NCBI GenBank assembly: GCA_050948665.1
Contig: JBMNEH010000001.1
Span: 1,612,001 to 1,676,000 of the forward strand
Source: JBMNEH01 sp050948665
GTDB lineage: Bacteria; Bacillota; Clostridia; Christensenellales; UMGS416
DNA length: 64,000 nucleotides
Reading direction: 5' to 3'
Below, one piece after another: positions 51,892 to 60,404 of the stretch. Numbering within the stretch: position 1 is the first letter of the stretch; each line of letters starts with the position of its first letter. A model generated the notes under the pieces. The model was not told where the DNA came from. It saw only the letters and a list, made by a program, of their open reading frames with translations, and made no database searches. The translations under genes and the position numbers were made by a program.

Positions 51892-53493
51892 ATGCCTGAA
51901 TCTACAAAGAAATTAAACAGGAGAAAGAGTTGGGCTGCGGTTGCAGTCGGTCTCCTGGCTGTCATGCTCGCAGTATCCGGACATGTCTTCCTTCGCCCTG
52001 TAATCTTATATAAACAAGGCAGTTCTCTCCGAGATGCGAAGGAATTTGCCCGCGCAGCCCTGGTTTACGCTGCTCTCGGGGAATATAAGGACGCGCCGGC
52101 ATTGAAGCTGTCTTGTGAATATGAGGCTGCCGCGGCATTGGAGGCAGACGGGGACTATGCCGCCGCACAAGAGGCTTGGCTTACGCTTGGTGATTATAAA
52201 AATGCCGATGAGCGCGCAATCGCTTGCCGGTATGCCATTCTCCGCATCCGGGTGGCAGAAAAGGACTGGTCGGTACGGGAAGAACTGGAAGCCTTCCAAG
52301 AGGAGCAAGGAGATTATCAGGACATTCAGGACCTGTTGCTGCAATGTGCATACGGTATCGCACTGGAAAACTTGTCCGCCGGAGCGTATGAGGATGCAAT
52401 TGAGGCCTTTACGGCCCTAGGTGAATACAGGGATTCTGTTTCTCAGTTACAGGAAGCACGCTACAGACTGGCCGCATCCCTGGACGCCGCTGGAGATTTG
52501 AATGGCGCGGAAGAGCAATACCTGCTATTGGGAGAATATAAAGATTCCGTTTCTTTGGAAAGAGATGTCCGTTATCGCATGGCAATCGCCGGAACAGACT
52601 ATGCTTCCTTGATCATACTGGCAAATCTCGGTGATTATAAGGATGCCGCGGCGCAGGTCAAGGCGCGTTGCCTTCCTGATTTGTCCCGTGCGGTAACCCT
52701 CTCTGCCGGAAAGAACCACCTGGCGCGTCTGCGCAGGGACGGTACGGTTGTTTGTGTGGGTGCCGATGATTACGGACAATGTGACACGGCAAATTGGGCA
52801 GAGGTAGTGTCGTTGGCTGTGGGCGATCTTCACACCGTCGGTCTCAGGCGGGATGGCACAGTTTTGGCTACGGGAGCCAATTCCCAGCACCAATGCCAAG
52901 TCAATGACTGGAAGGATGTGGTATATATTACCGCCGGTGCGTATGTTACTATGGGCATAACCCGAGAGGGAAAACTGCTGATGACCCCTACTGCAATGCC
53001 GGGATTTGAAGGTTTGCTGACAGTTGAAGAGGTCATACAAGATGTAGCTGCAGGATATGATCACGGGGCGGTTCTGACACAGGATGGGCGGGTAGTATCT
53101 GCCGGCGCAAACAGCTACAAACAATTGGCTACCGAAGAAGAGGCCGATGTCATCGCTTTGTATGCCACGGATTTTGTGACTTACTGTATTCATTCCGATG
53201 GTACTGTCACTCTTATCGGTGCTGACGGCGGTATCCGAAAGGTCATAGCGGATTGGACAGAGGTAAAAGCTCTTGCCTGCTCCATGGGGCTGGTGGTAGG
53301 ACTTCGCAAAGACGGCACATTGCTTTCTGCCGGACGGAACGACCTCGGTCAGTTGTCATTGGAAAACATGAAAGGAATATCCGCAATCGCTACAAACGGC
53401 AGGTATGTGCTGGGTTTAACCCCTGATGGAAGCGTGTTGGTATCCGGAGGAGAAACCCTTGATTGGGATCCCACGATGATTTGGCCGTCGTAA
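51892..53493 (+). CDS. Membrane-anchored helical-repeat protein with seven RCC1-like propeller blades
   Basis: 533 aa, ATG directly after the copy-3 stop. One transmembrane segment (about 15-37), so the bulk is outside. Residues about 45-265 carry five degenerate TPR-like units, each ending LG[ED]Y[KR][DN][AS] (for example LGEYKDA, LGDYKNA, LGEYRDS). Residues about 270-520 contain seven RCC1-type blades with DGTV and AGANSY-like turns (LSAGKNHLARLRRDGTVVCV is the first). It looks like a scaffold that binds partners; pairing with three secreted glycosidases suggests a cell-surface complex. Function inferred only. Confidence 0.8.
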   Translation: MPESTKKLNRRKSWAAVAVGLLAVMLAVSGHVFLRPVILYKQGSSLRDAKEFARAALVYAALGEYKDAPALKLSCEYEAAAALEADGDYAAAQEAWLTLGDYKNADERAIACRYAILRIRVAEKDWSVREELEAFQEEQGDYQDIQDLLLQCAYGIALENLSAGAYEDAIEAFTALGEYRDSVSQLQEARYRLAASLDAAGDLNGAEEQYLLLGEYKDSVSLERDVRYRMAIAGTDYASLIILANLGDYKDAAAQVKARCLPDLSRAVTLSAGKNHLARLRRDGTVVCVGADDYGQCDTANWAEVVSLAVGDLHTVGLRRDGTVLATGANSQHQCQVNDWKDVVYITAGAYVTMGITREGKLLMTPTAMPGFEGLLTVEEVIQDVAAGYDHGAVLTQDGRVVSAGANSYKQLATEEEADVIALYATDFVTYCIHSDGTVTLIGADGGIRKVIADWTEVKALACSMGLVVGLRKDGTLLSAGRNDLGQLSLENMKGISAIATNGRYVLGLTPDGSVLVSGGETLDWDPTMIWPS

Positions 53494-53590
53494 AAAGACT
53501 TGTGAGCCATCGATAATTTCTTCGAGGTCCTTGCTAAGAGTCAGCCCATTCGTTATGATGGTCATAAATCAAAGGATACGGGGTGATTTC

Positions 53591-53815
53591 ATGTGGCGTT
53601 ATATAACCGAAGAGGAGAAGCGGCAGTTGCCCAAGTGGGTATACTTGATTATCCCGGCGCTGCTGATCATTGGGTTGATCGTCTGGTGGGCTATTGATTT
53701 TGCGGCACTATGGCCTCAATTAAAAGAGGAGATTGCGCAGCAAAGGGAACAGGATATTCAGGACTGGCTGGATTCGCTTCCCTCCGGAGTTCTGCCTCCC
53801 TCATATAAGCCTTAA
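53591..53815 (+). CDS. Small single-span membrane protein
   Basis: 74 aa. ATG 53591 (MWRYITEEEKRQLPKWVYL) has GGGGTGATTTC upstream; the longer frame from 53531 lacks a site. One transmembrane helix (about 17-38), then an acidic amphipathic helix and a Pro-rich end. No family recognised. It may be a late member of the NAGPA/RCC1 unit, about 100 bp downstream. Confidence 0.55.
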   Translation: MWRYITEEEKRQLPKWVYLIIPALLIIGLIVWWAIDFAALWPQLKEEIAQQREQDIQDWLDSLPSGVLPPSYKP

Positions 53816-53816
53816 C

Positions 53817-53845
53817 TTGCAAAAGTTCTCGAAGACTGCTATAAT
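53817..53845 (+). promoter_or_regulatory. tRNA-Leu promoter
   Basis: TTGCAA (53817-53822), 17 bp, TATAAT (53840-53845). Confidence 0.8.
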
Positions 53846-53855
53846 GACCACCGTT

Positions 53856-53941
53856 GCCGAAGTGGCGGAAAGGCAGACGCAGGGGACTTAAAATCCCCCG
53901 GAAGAGATTCCGTACCGGTTCGAGCCCGGTCTTCGGCACCA
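53856..53941 (+). tRNA. tRNA-Leu (TAA)
   Basis: 86 nt with long variable arm. Acceptor GCCGAAG/CTTCGGC, anticodon arm GGGGA-CTTAAAA-TCCCC, CCA encoded. Confidence 0.95.
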
Positions 53942-53944
53942 ATG

Positions 53945-53973
53945 CCGTGTGGTAATACACACGGTTCTTTTTA
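53945..53973 (+). terminator. Terminator after tRNA-Leu
   Basis: CCGTGTG (53945-53951) pairs with CACACGG (53958-53964), followed by TTCTTTTT. Confidence 0.85.
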
Positions 53974-54043
53974 TACCACAAGTCTGTAGAAATTCCGTGT
54001 TCTTTTGTGATCACACGCTTGTTGTTCTTTCCCTGTTTTTAGC

Positions 54044-54072
54044 TGGACAGGCTCTGTTTTTACGAGTATAAT
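54044..54072 (+). promoter_or_regulatory. Promoter of MATE transporter gene
   Basis: TGGACA (54044-54049), 17 bp, TATAAT (54067-54072). Confidence 0.75.
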
Positions 54073-54100
54073 AAAGCGGTCATGCGAAGGGAGGGCGGGT

Positions 54101-55465
54101 ATGGCAAAAACACAAAAACTTTCGCTTGCTGGAATCGCCGTGCCTCTGTTGTTTGAAAACATTTTACGGAGCCTGATGGGTACTGTGAATGTGCTGATGC
54201 TCAGCCGGGTCTCCGACGGCGCCGTGGCCTCTATCGGCATTGTAAACCAGTATCTGAATGTGGCGATGGTGGTTTTTTCCGTGTTCTCCAACAGCTCTAC
54301 TGTTGCATTGACACAGGCTCTCGGCGCGGAAAAGCGTCGTGAGGCGGAACGGCTGGCAACCGTCATTGTATCTGTTCTGTTGTTTATCGGCTTTGTGTTT
54401 TCACTGTTGTTGGGACTGTTTCCCAACTTTATGCTTTCATTTATGCGTATAGATGCCACTCTGCTACCTGATACAATCAGTTATATGCGCATTGTAGGAG
54501 GAACGCTCTTCCTTCAGGCAACCGGATACGCATTGGGGGCAGTTCTGCGGAGCTTCGGATACGCCCGCCTTTCCCTGGGTCTGGCGCTTACCACCAACGT
54601 AATCAATATCGCATTAAACTACCTTGTCATATTCCGGCCGGGAGTGCTTCCCCTTTCAGGCGTAACCGGCGTGGCGGCAGCACTGGCCATCAGCCAGCTT
54701 CTCGGTGTAGTTTTATCGTTATTCGCTTTCCAAATTAAGAATATTCGTCTTCGTCTGCGTGAACTCTTTCCTCTTCCCTGGAGATCCTTAAAAGCAGCTC
54801 TCAGTATAGGTTTGCCGGCATCAGTAGCCGGGCTGACCTATAATGTGGTACAACTGATTGTAACCTCATTTATTGCTTCTCTGGGCACAGAGGCGGTAGC
54901 TGTGAAAGTGTATGTCAATCAGATCGCCACTTTTGTGTACGCCATCGGTTTTGCCTGCGGACAAGCCAGCCAGATTATAACCGGCCATATGTTGGGTGCC
55001 GGTCGTGTAGAAGACGCCAAGCGACTGCACCGCAAATCTCTTCTGATTGGCTTAAGCTGCAATCTGAGCCTGTCCTTTCTTGCATGGCTGCTTAGCGAGC
55101 CTCTTCTGGGTTTGTTTACTCAGGATGCGACAGCGCTTACGCTTGGAAAAACCGTCCTCTTTGTGGATATACTGGTGGAAGCCGGGCGTTGTCTCAATGA
55201 AGCCAACGGAGGCACTCTCATGGGAGCCGGAGACGCAAAAATTCCCATGGTATTTAATTCTATCACGATGCTTCTTACAACGGGAACCTCCTGGCTTTTC
55301 GGTATCACTTTGAAATGGGGGTTGCCGGGCATTTGGTTTGCCTTTGCCCTGGATGAACTGATCCGCGGCATTCTCTCTTATATTCGCTACAAACGCGGAG
55401 AGTGGATTTTTATCGCTGCTCAACGCATTAAACGATTGGACGAGCAGAAAAACACGACCGAATAA
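54101..55465 (+). CDS. MATE-family multidrug/metabolite exporter
   Basis: 454 aa, AAGGGAGGGCGGGT start. Twelve predicted transmembrane helices in two homologous halves; N-terminal GIAVPLLFENILRSLMGTVN and MLSRVSDGAVASIGIVNQY, and a repeat of the pattern in the second half (SIGLPASVAGLTYNVVQLI). Such transporters extrude cationic compounds against Na+ or H+; the substrate cannot be told. Monocistronic. Confidence 0.9.
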   Translation: MAKTQKLSLAGIAVPLLFENILRSLMGTVNVLMLSRVSDGAVASIGIVNQYLNVAMVVFSVFSNSSTVALTQALGAEKRREAERLATVIVSVLLFIGFVFSLLLGLFPNFMLSFMRIDATLLPDTISYMRIVGGTLFLQATGYALGAVLRSFGYARLSLGLALTTNVINIALNYLVIFRPGVLPLSGVTGVAAALAISQLLGVVLSLFAFQIKNIRLRLRELFPLPWRSLKAALSIGLPASVAGLTYNVVQLIVTSFIASLGTEAVAVKVYVNQIATFVYAIGFACGQASQIITGHMLGAGRVEDAKRLHRKSLLIGLSCNLSLSFLAWLLSEPLLGLFTQDATALTLGKTVLFVDILVEAGRCLNEANGGTLMGAGDAKIPMVFNSITMLLTTGTSWLFGITLKWGLPGIWFAFALDELIRGILSYIRYKRGEWIFIAAQRIKRLDEQKNTTE

Positions 55466-55466
55466 A

Positions 55467-55497
55467 AACCACCCTTCGGGCAATTCGGAGGGTGGTT
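55467..55497. terminator. Bidirectional terminator
   Basis: AACCACCCT (55467-55475) pairs with AGGGTGGTT (55489-55497). It lies between the convergent MATE and phosphodiesterase genes. Confidence 0.8.
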
Positions 55498-55502
55498 GGT
55501 TC

Positions 55503-57242
55503 TTACAAGATTATACTGTATACGATCTCATTTTTCCGGTATCGATCTTCGGATGTGAAACCCATGCTTTCACACAGTGCCCGCGCAACTGCGTTTTCAG
55601 GCGTAAAACTGATCAGCACCTTTTGTCCGGGATATTCGACTGCTATCAACTGCAACAGAAGTGAGAGCATCTCCCGTCCGTATCCCTTGCCCTGGTATTC
55701 CTGCCCCACCATAAGCCGGCGGATAGACGGTGTCTTTTCATCCTTGTCAAAGGCTTCCATGCAAAAACCTACCGGGGTATCGCCATCGTATGCCAGCCAT
55801 GGCGTATATTCTGAAAAGGCATACGCCTGTGCCAAGGACACAGCATTCGGCACAACAAACCGTTGTTGTGCAGGCGCTACCCTCAAGCGCAAAGCATCAT
55901 TAACATTCTCCCTAATGACAGGCCGCAATTTTATGCGTGGCTGCGGTTCTCCGGGCTTTTTCAACAGCTCCTGCAGTACCCTTCCCTCTGCCGAAGGCAG
56001 ATTTGTGCCTAAAAGGTAAGCAAAGGTAGGCGCTTCATCAATTAAAGAGGCTTCTGCCAGCCAGCCTCCACGGGCGATGTCGGGGCCGTTTGCCGCAAGT
56101 ATCGGTTGGGGTCCCTTTTCCGGCAGATAACCGTGGGTACCAAAGCCGAGACGGTAATCGCGGCTGTCCAAGGGTTTTACAATAGGGCGCTTCCACCCAT
56201 CACCGAAGGATGTATAACCGTCCGTTTCCAATACGAAGGAGAAGTCCCCCGCATACCGATGTTTCGCCGCCTCCCCCGCGGTAAATACCTCTCCAATGCC
56301 CCACACACCTTCATCACGCAAGCGGCAGAAAAGGGAATAAACCTGTTCGGACACCCCCGGATTCTTCACAAAAACCATGGCTGACATTCCGCCGGAAAGG
56401 CACCAGGCGTCCCAATCCGTTACCCGGCCGCCCTCGATACGGAGCAAGCCTGCTTCAGCCAAAAATACATTCAGATTCACCGCCCGGTGAATTTCCAACT
56501 GTCCGTGGTCACTGATCAGGAAAAAATTGGTATCCTCCCATACGCCGGCCTCTATCGCCGCCGATGCCAGTTGGCCGATCCAGCGGTCGGTATCCGCAAT
56601 CGCCTGATCCACGTCCGAATGAAACAAGCCCTTCTGGTGGCGGGCACCGTCAATATTCGCCGGGTGCAGCATTAACAAATCCGGTTTAAAGGACTTCAGT
56701 ATGTCCGCCGCACATGTCACCACAAACTCATCACAGGCGGGGTGCTGCCTTTCAACCCCTTCCAGCAGCGCTTGATTCTTTTTAACAATTTCCAGAACCT
56801 CAGGTGAAGAACCCATACGAGCAAAAGCAGCCGGAATGCTGTCCTCTTCCCCTTGTGTCCAGTATTCATCGATCAGCCAGTCAATATCCGGGTGATTCCC
56901 GGTAACCGGCCAGAACACAGCGGCAGTGGTTTTTCCCGCATTCTTTGCTGCCGTAAACAAATCCTCCGCTTTCATAGCGCCATATTCCCACAGCCATGGT
57001 ATCGGCGCCTGTGAATCCACCATGTAACGGGGATCCAGATTCCCAGGTATTCCGTGCTTGTCCGGGTAAACCCCTGTCACAATGGTCGCATGTGCAGGGT
57101 AGGTAATCGTAGGATATACGGAACGCACTGCACCTACCCTGCTTCCTCCGGAAAGATACCGGCAGAAGTTTGGCATCCGTTGCAGTTTTTCCATATCCTC
57201 ACCTACCATGGCATCCGCTGAAAAGATAATTAACCTTGACAT
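55503..57242 (-). CDS. Alkaline-phosphatase-superfamily phosphodiesterase fused to a GNAT acetyltransferase
   Basis: 579 aa. ATG 57242 is best spaced from GGAGG (57245 is also possible). Residues about 1-430 are an NPP-type phosphodiesterase: metal Asp in IIFSADAM, nucleophile region SVYPTITYPAHATIVTGVYP (Thr), LMLHPANIDGARHQKG, ISDHGQLEIH and GTHGYLPEKG. Residues about 445-579 are a GNAT domain with the acetyl-CoA loop MVGQEYQGKGYGREML and the C-terminal MGFTSEDRYRKNE. Both parts look intact. No signal peptide, so cytosolic. The fusion implies a linked substrate, unknown. Confidence 0.85.
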   Translation of the reverse strand: MSRLIIFSADAMVGEDMEKLQRMPNFCRYLSGGSRVGAVRSVYPTITYPAHATIVTGVYPDKHGIPGNLDPRYMVDSQAPIPWLWEYGAMKAEDLFTAAKNAGKTTAAVFWPVTGNHPDIDWLIDEYWTQGEEDSIPAAFARMGSSPEVLEIVKKNQALLEGVERQHPACDEFVVTCAADILKSFKPDLLMLHPANIDGARHQKGLFHSDVDQAIADTDRWIGQLASAAIEAGVWEDTNFFLISDHGQLEIHRAVNLNVFLAEAGLLRIEGGRVTDWDAWCLSGGMSAMVFVKNPGVSEQVYSLFCRLRDEGVWGIGEVFTAGEAAKHRYAGDFSFVLETDGYTSFGDGWKRPIVKPLDSRDYRLGFGTHGYLPEKGPQPILAANGPDIARGGWLAEASLIDEAPTFAYLLGTNLPSAEGRVLQELLKKPGEPQPRIKLRPVIRENVNDALRLRVAPAQQRFVVPNAVSLAQAYAFSEYTPWLAYDGDTPVGFCMEAFDKDEKTPSIRRLMVGQEYQGKGYGREMLSLLLQLIAVEYPGQKVLISFTPENAVARALCESMGFTSEDRYRKNEIVYSIIL

Positions 57243-57257
57243 CATTCCCTCCAAATA

Positions 57258-57281
57258 ACGGGGCGCTTTTTAGCGCCCCGT
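57258..57281 (-). terminator. galE terminator
   Basis: Perfect stem ACGGGGCGCT-4 nt-AGCGCCCCGT, TTATTT following on the minus strand, directly before the ribosome site of the phosphodiesterase-GNAT gene. Confidence 0.8.
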
Positions 57282-57294
57282 GCATTTCATCCTT

Positions 57295-58308
57295 CTAATA
57301 ACCCAAAACCTTTTTTCTCTTTATTTCTGTCCAAACCAGCATATCCCGGATGGCATCCTCTACGGAATATTGTGTCCGCCAATGGAGCAGCTGTTCTGCC
57401 CTCTTTGCTACGGCAAACGCTCCCGCCACATCACCGGGACGGGCAGGCGCCGTCTCCAGAGTGAGCTTTTTTCCATGCAACTCCATAAAGACATTATCAA
57501 AAGATTCCGCCAGTTCAAACACTGTACATCCATTGCCGGAACCCAAGTTTATGGGCATGAAATCACCTCCCATTTTCTCAAAAGCGCTGTCAAAGTGCTG
57601 CACCGCAGCCACATGGGCCAAGGCCAAATCCCAGATATGCAGATAGTCCCGAATACCGGAGCCATCCCGGGTAGGCCAATTCACACCAGTTACATTGAAA
57701 GGCGTGCCGTTCATGGCGCTTTCCACCATTTTCCCCACTACATGCGTAGGACTGGGGTCATACGGCCCGACACGGTATTTCGGATCCGCGCCGATAGGAT
57801 TGAAGTACCGCAAAGCGATCCCCTTAAAGGACATCACACGGGCGCAATCCTCAAGCACCATCTCCATCATATACTTTGTACGGGCATAAGGGCTTCCAGG
57901 ATCCTTGGGCTTGTCCTCCGTAGCGGCAAAGCCCTCCACCGTGCCGTAAACAGAAGCAGAAGAAGAAAATATAATCCTCTTTATCCCAAGCTTATCCAGA
58001 ATACGGAAGAGCTCCAGAGACTTTACAACATTCTCTCTATAATACAGATAGGGATTCTCAACGGACTCAGGCACAATGATTCGCGCTGCAAAGTGTATGC
58101 AGGCGTAAAGCTCCCCCTGTTCAGCCGCAATCCGATTCAGCAGCGTCTCATCGGAAATATCTCCTTTATAAAAGGGGTAACCCCTTGTAAACTCCTCCCG
58201 GCCATTCACCAAACTGTCTAAAATAACAGGCTCATAGCCTGCCTCCTGCAGAGCAATACAAGTATGGGCGCCGATATATCCGGCTCCTCCCGTAACCAAT
58301 ACCTTCAT
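57295..58308 (-). CDS. galE: UDP-glucose 4-epimerase
   Basis: 337 aa. ATG 58308 (MKVLVTGGAGYIGAH) with AGGGAGGCTGCAC; the longer frame to 58386 crosses the promoter. Extended short-chain dehydrogenase: the NAD-binding GGAGYIGAH, FSSSASVYG and catalytic YARTK are present. It interconverts UDP-glucose and UDP-galactose for sugar use and surface polymers. Confidence 0.96.
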   Translation of the reverse strand: MKVLVTGGAGYIGAHTCIALQEAGYEPVILDSLVNGREEFTRGYPFYKGDISDETLLNRIAAEQGELYACIHFAARIIVPESVENPYLYYRENVVKSLELFRILDKLGIKRIIFSSSASVYGTVEGFAATEDKPKDPGSPYARTKYMMEMVLEDCARVMSFKGIALRYFNPIGADPKYRVGPYDPSPTHVVGKMVESAMNGTPFNVTGVNWPTRDGSGIRDYLHIWDLALAHVAAVQHFDSAFEKMGGDFMPINLGSGNGCTVFELAESFDNVFMELHGKKLTLETAPARPGDVAGAFAVAKRAEQLLHWRTQYSVEDAIRDMLVWTEIKRKKVLGY

Positions 58309-58338
58309 GTGCAGCCTCCCTATGTTTTTCCCGGTTTT

Positions 58339-58367
58339 ATTATACAGTAAAAATATCCGAGTTTCAA
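58339..58367 (-). promoter_or_regulatory. galE promoter
   Basis: On the minus strand TTGAAA (58367-58362), 17 bp, TATAAT (58344-58339). Confidence 0.85.
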
Positions 58368-58439
58368 CGGAGCGGCAAAGAATCATCTGTCATATAAGAT
58401 GAACTGAATCTTGTTATTAAAAAATAACCACCTCCCCTA

Positions 58440-58466
58440 TTGACAAATGAAAAGAAATAGTATAAA
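58440..58466 (+). promoter_or_regulatory. Promoter of the isoleucine T-box operon
   Basis: TTGACA (58440-58445), 15 bp, TATAAA (58461-58466); the short spacer suggests modest strength. Confidence 0.65.
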
Positions 58467-58474
58467 GTTTAGCA

Positions 58475-58730
58475 AGCTGCATAATCAGCGTGGATGGAGT
58501 TCGCGCCCCGTTCCCCTTTTCAGAGAGCCGTCGGCAGCTGTGAGACGGTAAGGGTGGGTCAACGCGGTATCGCTCCGGAGCACACCGCCCGAAATGGTAG
58601 TAAGGCGGTGCGGAAGGGCCCGTTATAGCCCCGGAGCGTGATGGCGCTTCATGAGCGATTTGTCTGTTGGCAAATAAGTTGGGTGGTAACGCGGGTCTCC
58701 CGTCCCAAAAGGATGAGGAGATTTTTTATT
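58475..58730 (+). promoter_or_regulatory. T-box leader, probably isoleucine-specific
   Basis: The T-box core GGGTGGTAACGCGGG is at 58681-58695. The terminator TCTCC..TCC/GGA...GGAGA with a T run is at 58696-58733. Stem I base GGAG/CTCC and upper CGCG/CGCG frame a specifier loop containing ATC at 58569-58571 (Ile), one base before the base helix as in the valS leader. An AGAGAG bulge is present. Ile specificity agrees with citramalate synthase downstream. Confidence 0.88.
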
Positions 58731-58748
58731 ACCCGGAAAGGATGTCGA

Positions 58749-60404
58749 ATGAATCTGCTGAAAACCTATTTACCCAAGGAGGATTTCTCCGGACAGGAGG
58801 ATTTTGAACAACATTACCGTATTCACGTGCCGGAATCTTTCAATTTCGCCTATGATGTAGCGGATAAGATGGCAGAGATAGCGCCGGAACAGGCTGCGAT
58901 TCTCTGGCTGAATCCGGAAGGTCTGAAAAAAGTATATACCTTTTCTGACCTTAAAATAATGTCCGATAAAGCGGCAAACCTGTTTTCCGGGCTGGGGATC
59001 CGCAAGGGTGATCGGGTTATGTTAATTTTAAAAAGACACATACAGTTCTGGTTTGCGATGCTCGGGCTCCATAAAATCGGGGCAGTTACCATTCCCGCTA
59101 CCCATTTGCTGACGGAAAAGGACATAATGTACCGGATTGATGCCGCAGGCATCAAAACCATTGTCTGTACAGGCGACGGAGACATTGCCCGTCATGTCGC
59201 TGATGCGGCAAAGGGGTGCCCCGTGTTAGAACATTGTCTCATAACCGGAGAAGCAACACCGCAAGGGTTTATCAACTTTGACAGCATGCTCGAAGCTACT
59301 TCCCCTGACTGGACTCCTCTTCCCCGTTGGGAAAATAGCCACCCTTTTCTGCTGTACTTCACCTCCGGCACAACCGGGCATCCGAAAATGGTCTGCCACG
59401 ATATGACCTATCCTTTGGGTCATATCACAACCGCCAGATACTGGCAAAACTGCACGGACGGCGGCCTGCACTGGACTATCTCAGACACCGGCTGGGGTAA
59501 AGCTGTATGGGGTAAATTCTTCGGCCAGATGATTTGCGGTTCCACCATCCTTGTCTACGATTTTGATAAGTTCGTTCCCTCGGATATCCTGCGGATCATG
59601 ACAGAGACAGGCGTGACGTCATTTTGCGCACCCCCGACAATGTACCGTTTCATGCTTCCGGAGGATCTTAAAAGCTATGACTTCAGTCGTTTGCAGTATT
59701 GTTCAGTTGCCGGTGAGCCGCTCAACCCGGAGGTTTTTGCCCAGTGGTCAGCTGCCACAGGCTGCGAACCCCGGGAAGGCTTCGGGCAAACAGAAACCGT
59801 TTGTGTATTGATGAACCATTGCTACATAAGACCCCGGGCGGGTTCTATGGGCCGGCCCAATCCTGTCTGGAAGGTGGATATCATCGATAGCGAGGGTACT
59901 CATTGCGAAGTTGGTCAGGTGGGCGAGATTGTGGTTCGTACAGATGACGGTGCGCCGGCTGGCCTGTTTTTAGGGTACTATAATGACCCCGAGCGAACAA
60001 AAACCATATGGGACAACGATGTTTTCCATACCGGGGATACCGCATGGATGGACGAGGACGGTTTTTTCTGGTATGTAGGCAGGACGGACGATATTATCAA
60101 ATCCAGCGGTTACCGCATCGGACCTTTTGAGGTGGAATCCGCGTTGATGGAACATCCCGCCGTGCTGGAAACCGCGGTAACCGGCGCTCCTGACCCTGTA
60201 CGCGGACAGGTAGTCAAAGCCAATATCATACTTAGAAAAGGCTGGGATCCCTCCCCTGCTTTAGTAAAGGAATTACAGGACCATGTAAAGCGCACTACCG
60301 CGCCTTATAAATACCCCCGGATCATCGAATTTGTGGAGTCATTGCCCAAAACAATCTCCGGAAAGATACGACGTAAGGAACTGCGGGGTGAGCAGGATGA
60401 TTGA
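58749..60404 (+). CDS. AMP-forming acyl-CoA synthetase (acetyl-/medium-chain type)
   Basis: 551 aa. ATG 58749 with GGAAAGGATG; an earlier frame from 58638 lies in the T-box. Adenylate-forming enzyme: P-loop LLYFTSGTTGHPKMVCHD (about 201-218), WTISDTGWGKAVWG, REGFGQTETV (A5), FHTGDTAWMDEDGFFWYVGR (A7/A8) and the C-terminal acetylation-site-like PKTISGKIRRKEL with catalytic Lys. It probably activates acetate or another short or medium acid to CoA. First gene of an Ile-controlled operon with cimA, overlapping it by 8 bp, so it may supply acetyl-CoA for isoleucine synthesis. Confidence 0.9.
   Translation: MNLLKTYLPKEDFSGQEDFEQHYRIHVPESFNFAYDVADKMAEIAPEQAAILWLNPEGLKKVYTFSDLKIMSDKAANLFSGLGIRKGDRVMLILKRHIQFWFAMLGLHKIGAVTIPATHLLTEKDIMYRIDAAGIKTIVCTGDGDIARHVADAAKGCPVLEHCLITGEATPQGFINFDSMLEATSPDWTPLPRWENSHPFLLYFTSGTTGHPKMVCHDMTYPLGHITTARYWQNCTDGGLHWTISDTGWGKAVWGKFFGQMICGSTILVYDFDKFVPSDILRIMTETGVTSFCAPPTMYRFMLPEDLKSYDFSRLQYCSVAGEPLNPEVFAQWSAATGCEPREGFGQTETVCVLMNHCYIRPRAGSMGRPNPVWKVDIIDSEGTHCEVGQVGEIVVRTDDGAPAGLFLGYYNDPERTKTIWDNDVFHTGDTAWMDEDGFFWYVGRTDDIIKSSGYRIGPFEVESALMEHPAVLETAVTGAPDPVRGQVVKANIILRKGWDPSPALVKELQDHVKRTTAPYKYPRIIEFVESLPKTISGKIRRKELRGEQDD

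Noticed and set aside
55503..57242. Treating the phosphodiesterase part as a sulfatase, client of the maturase
   Set aside because: The nucleophile region reads YPTITYPAHATIV, typical of Thr-type phosphodiesterases, with no CxPxR or SxPxR formylglycine motif.
57280..58221. 313-codon plus-strand frame
   Set aside because: Antisense to galE, which has intact NAD-binding and YxxxK motifs.
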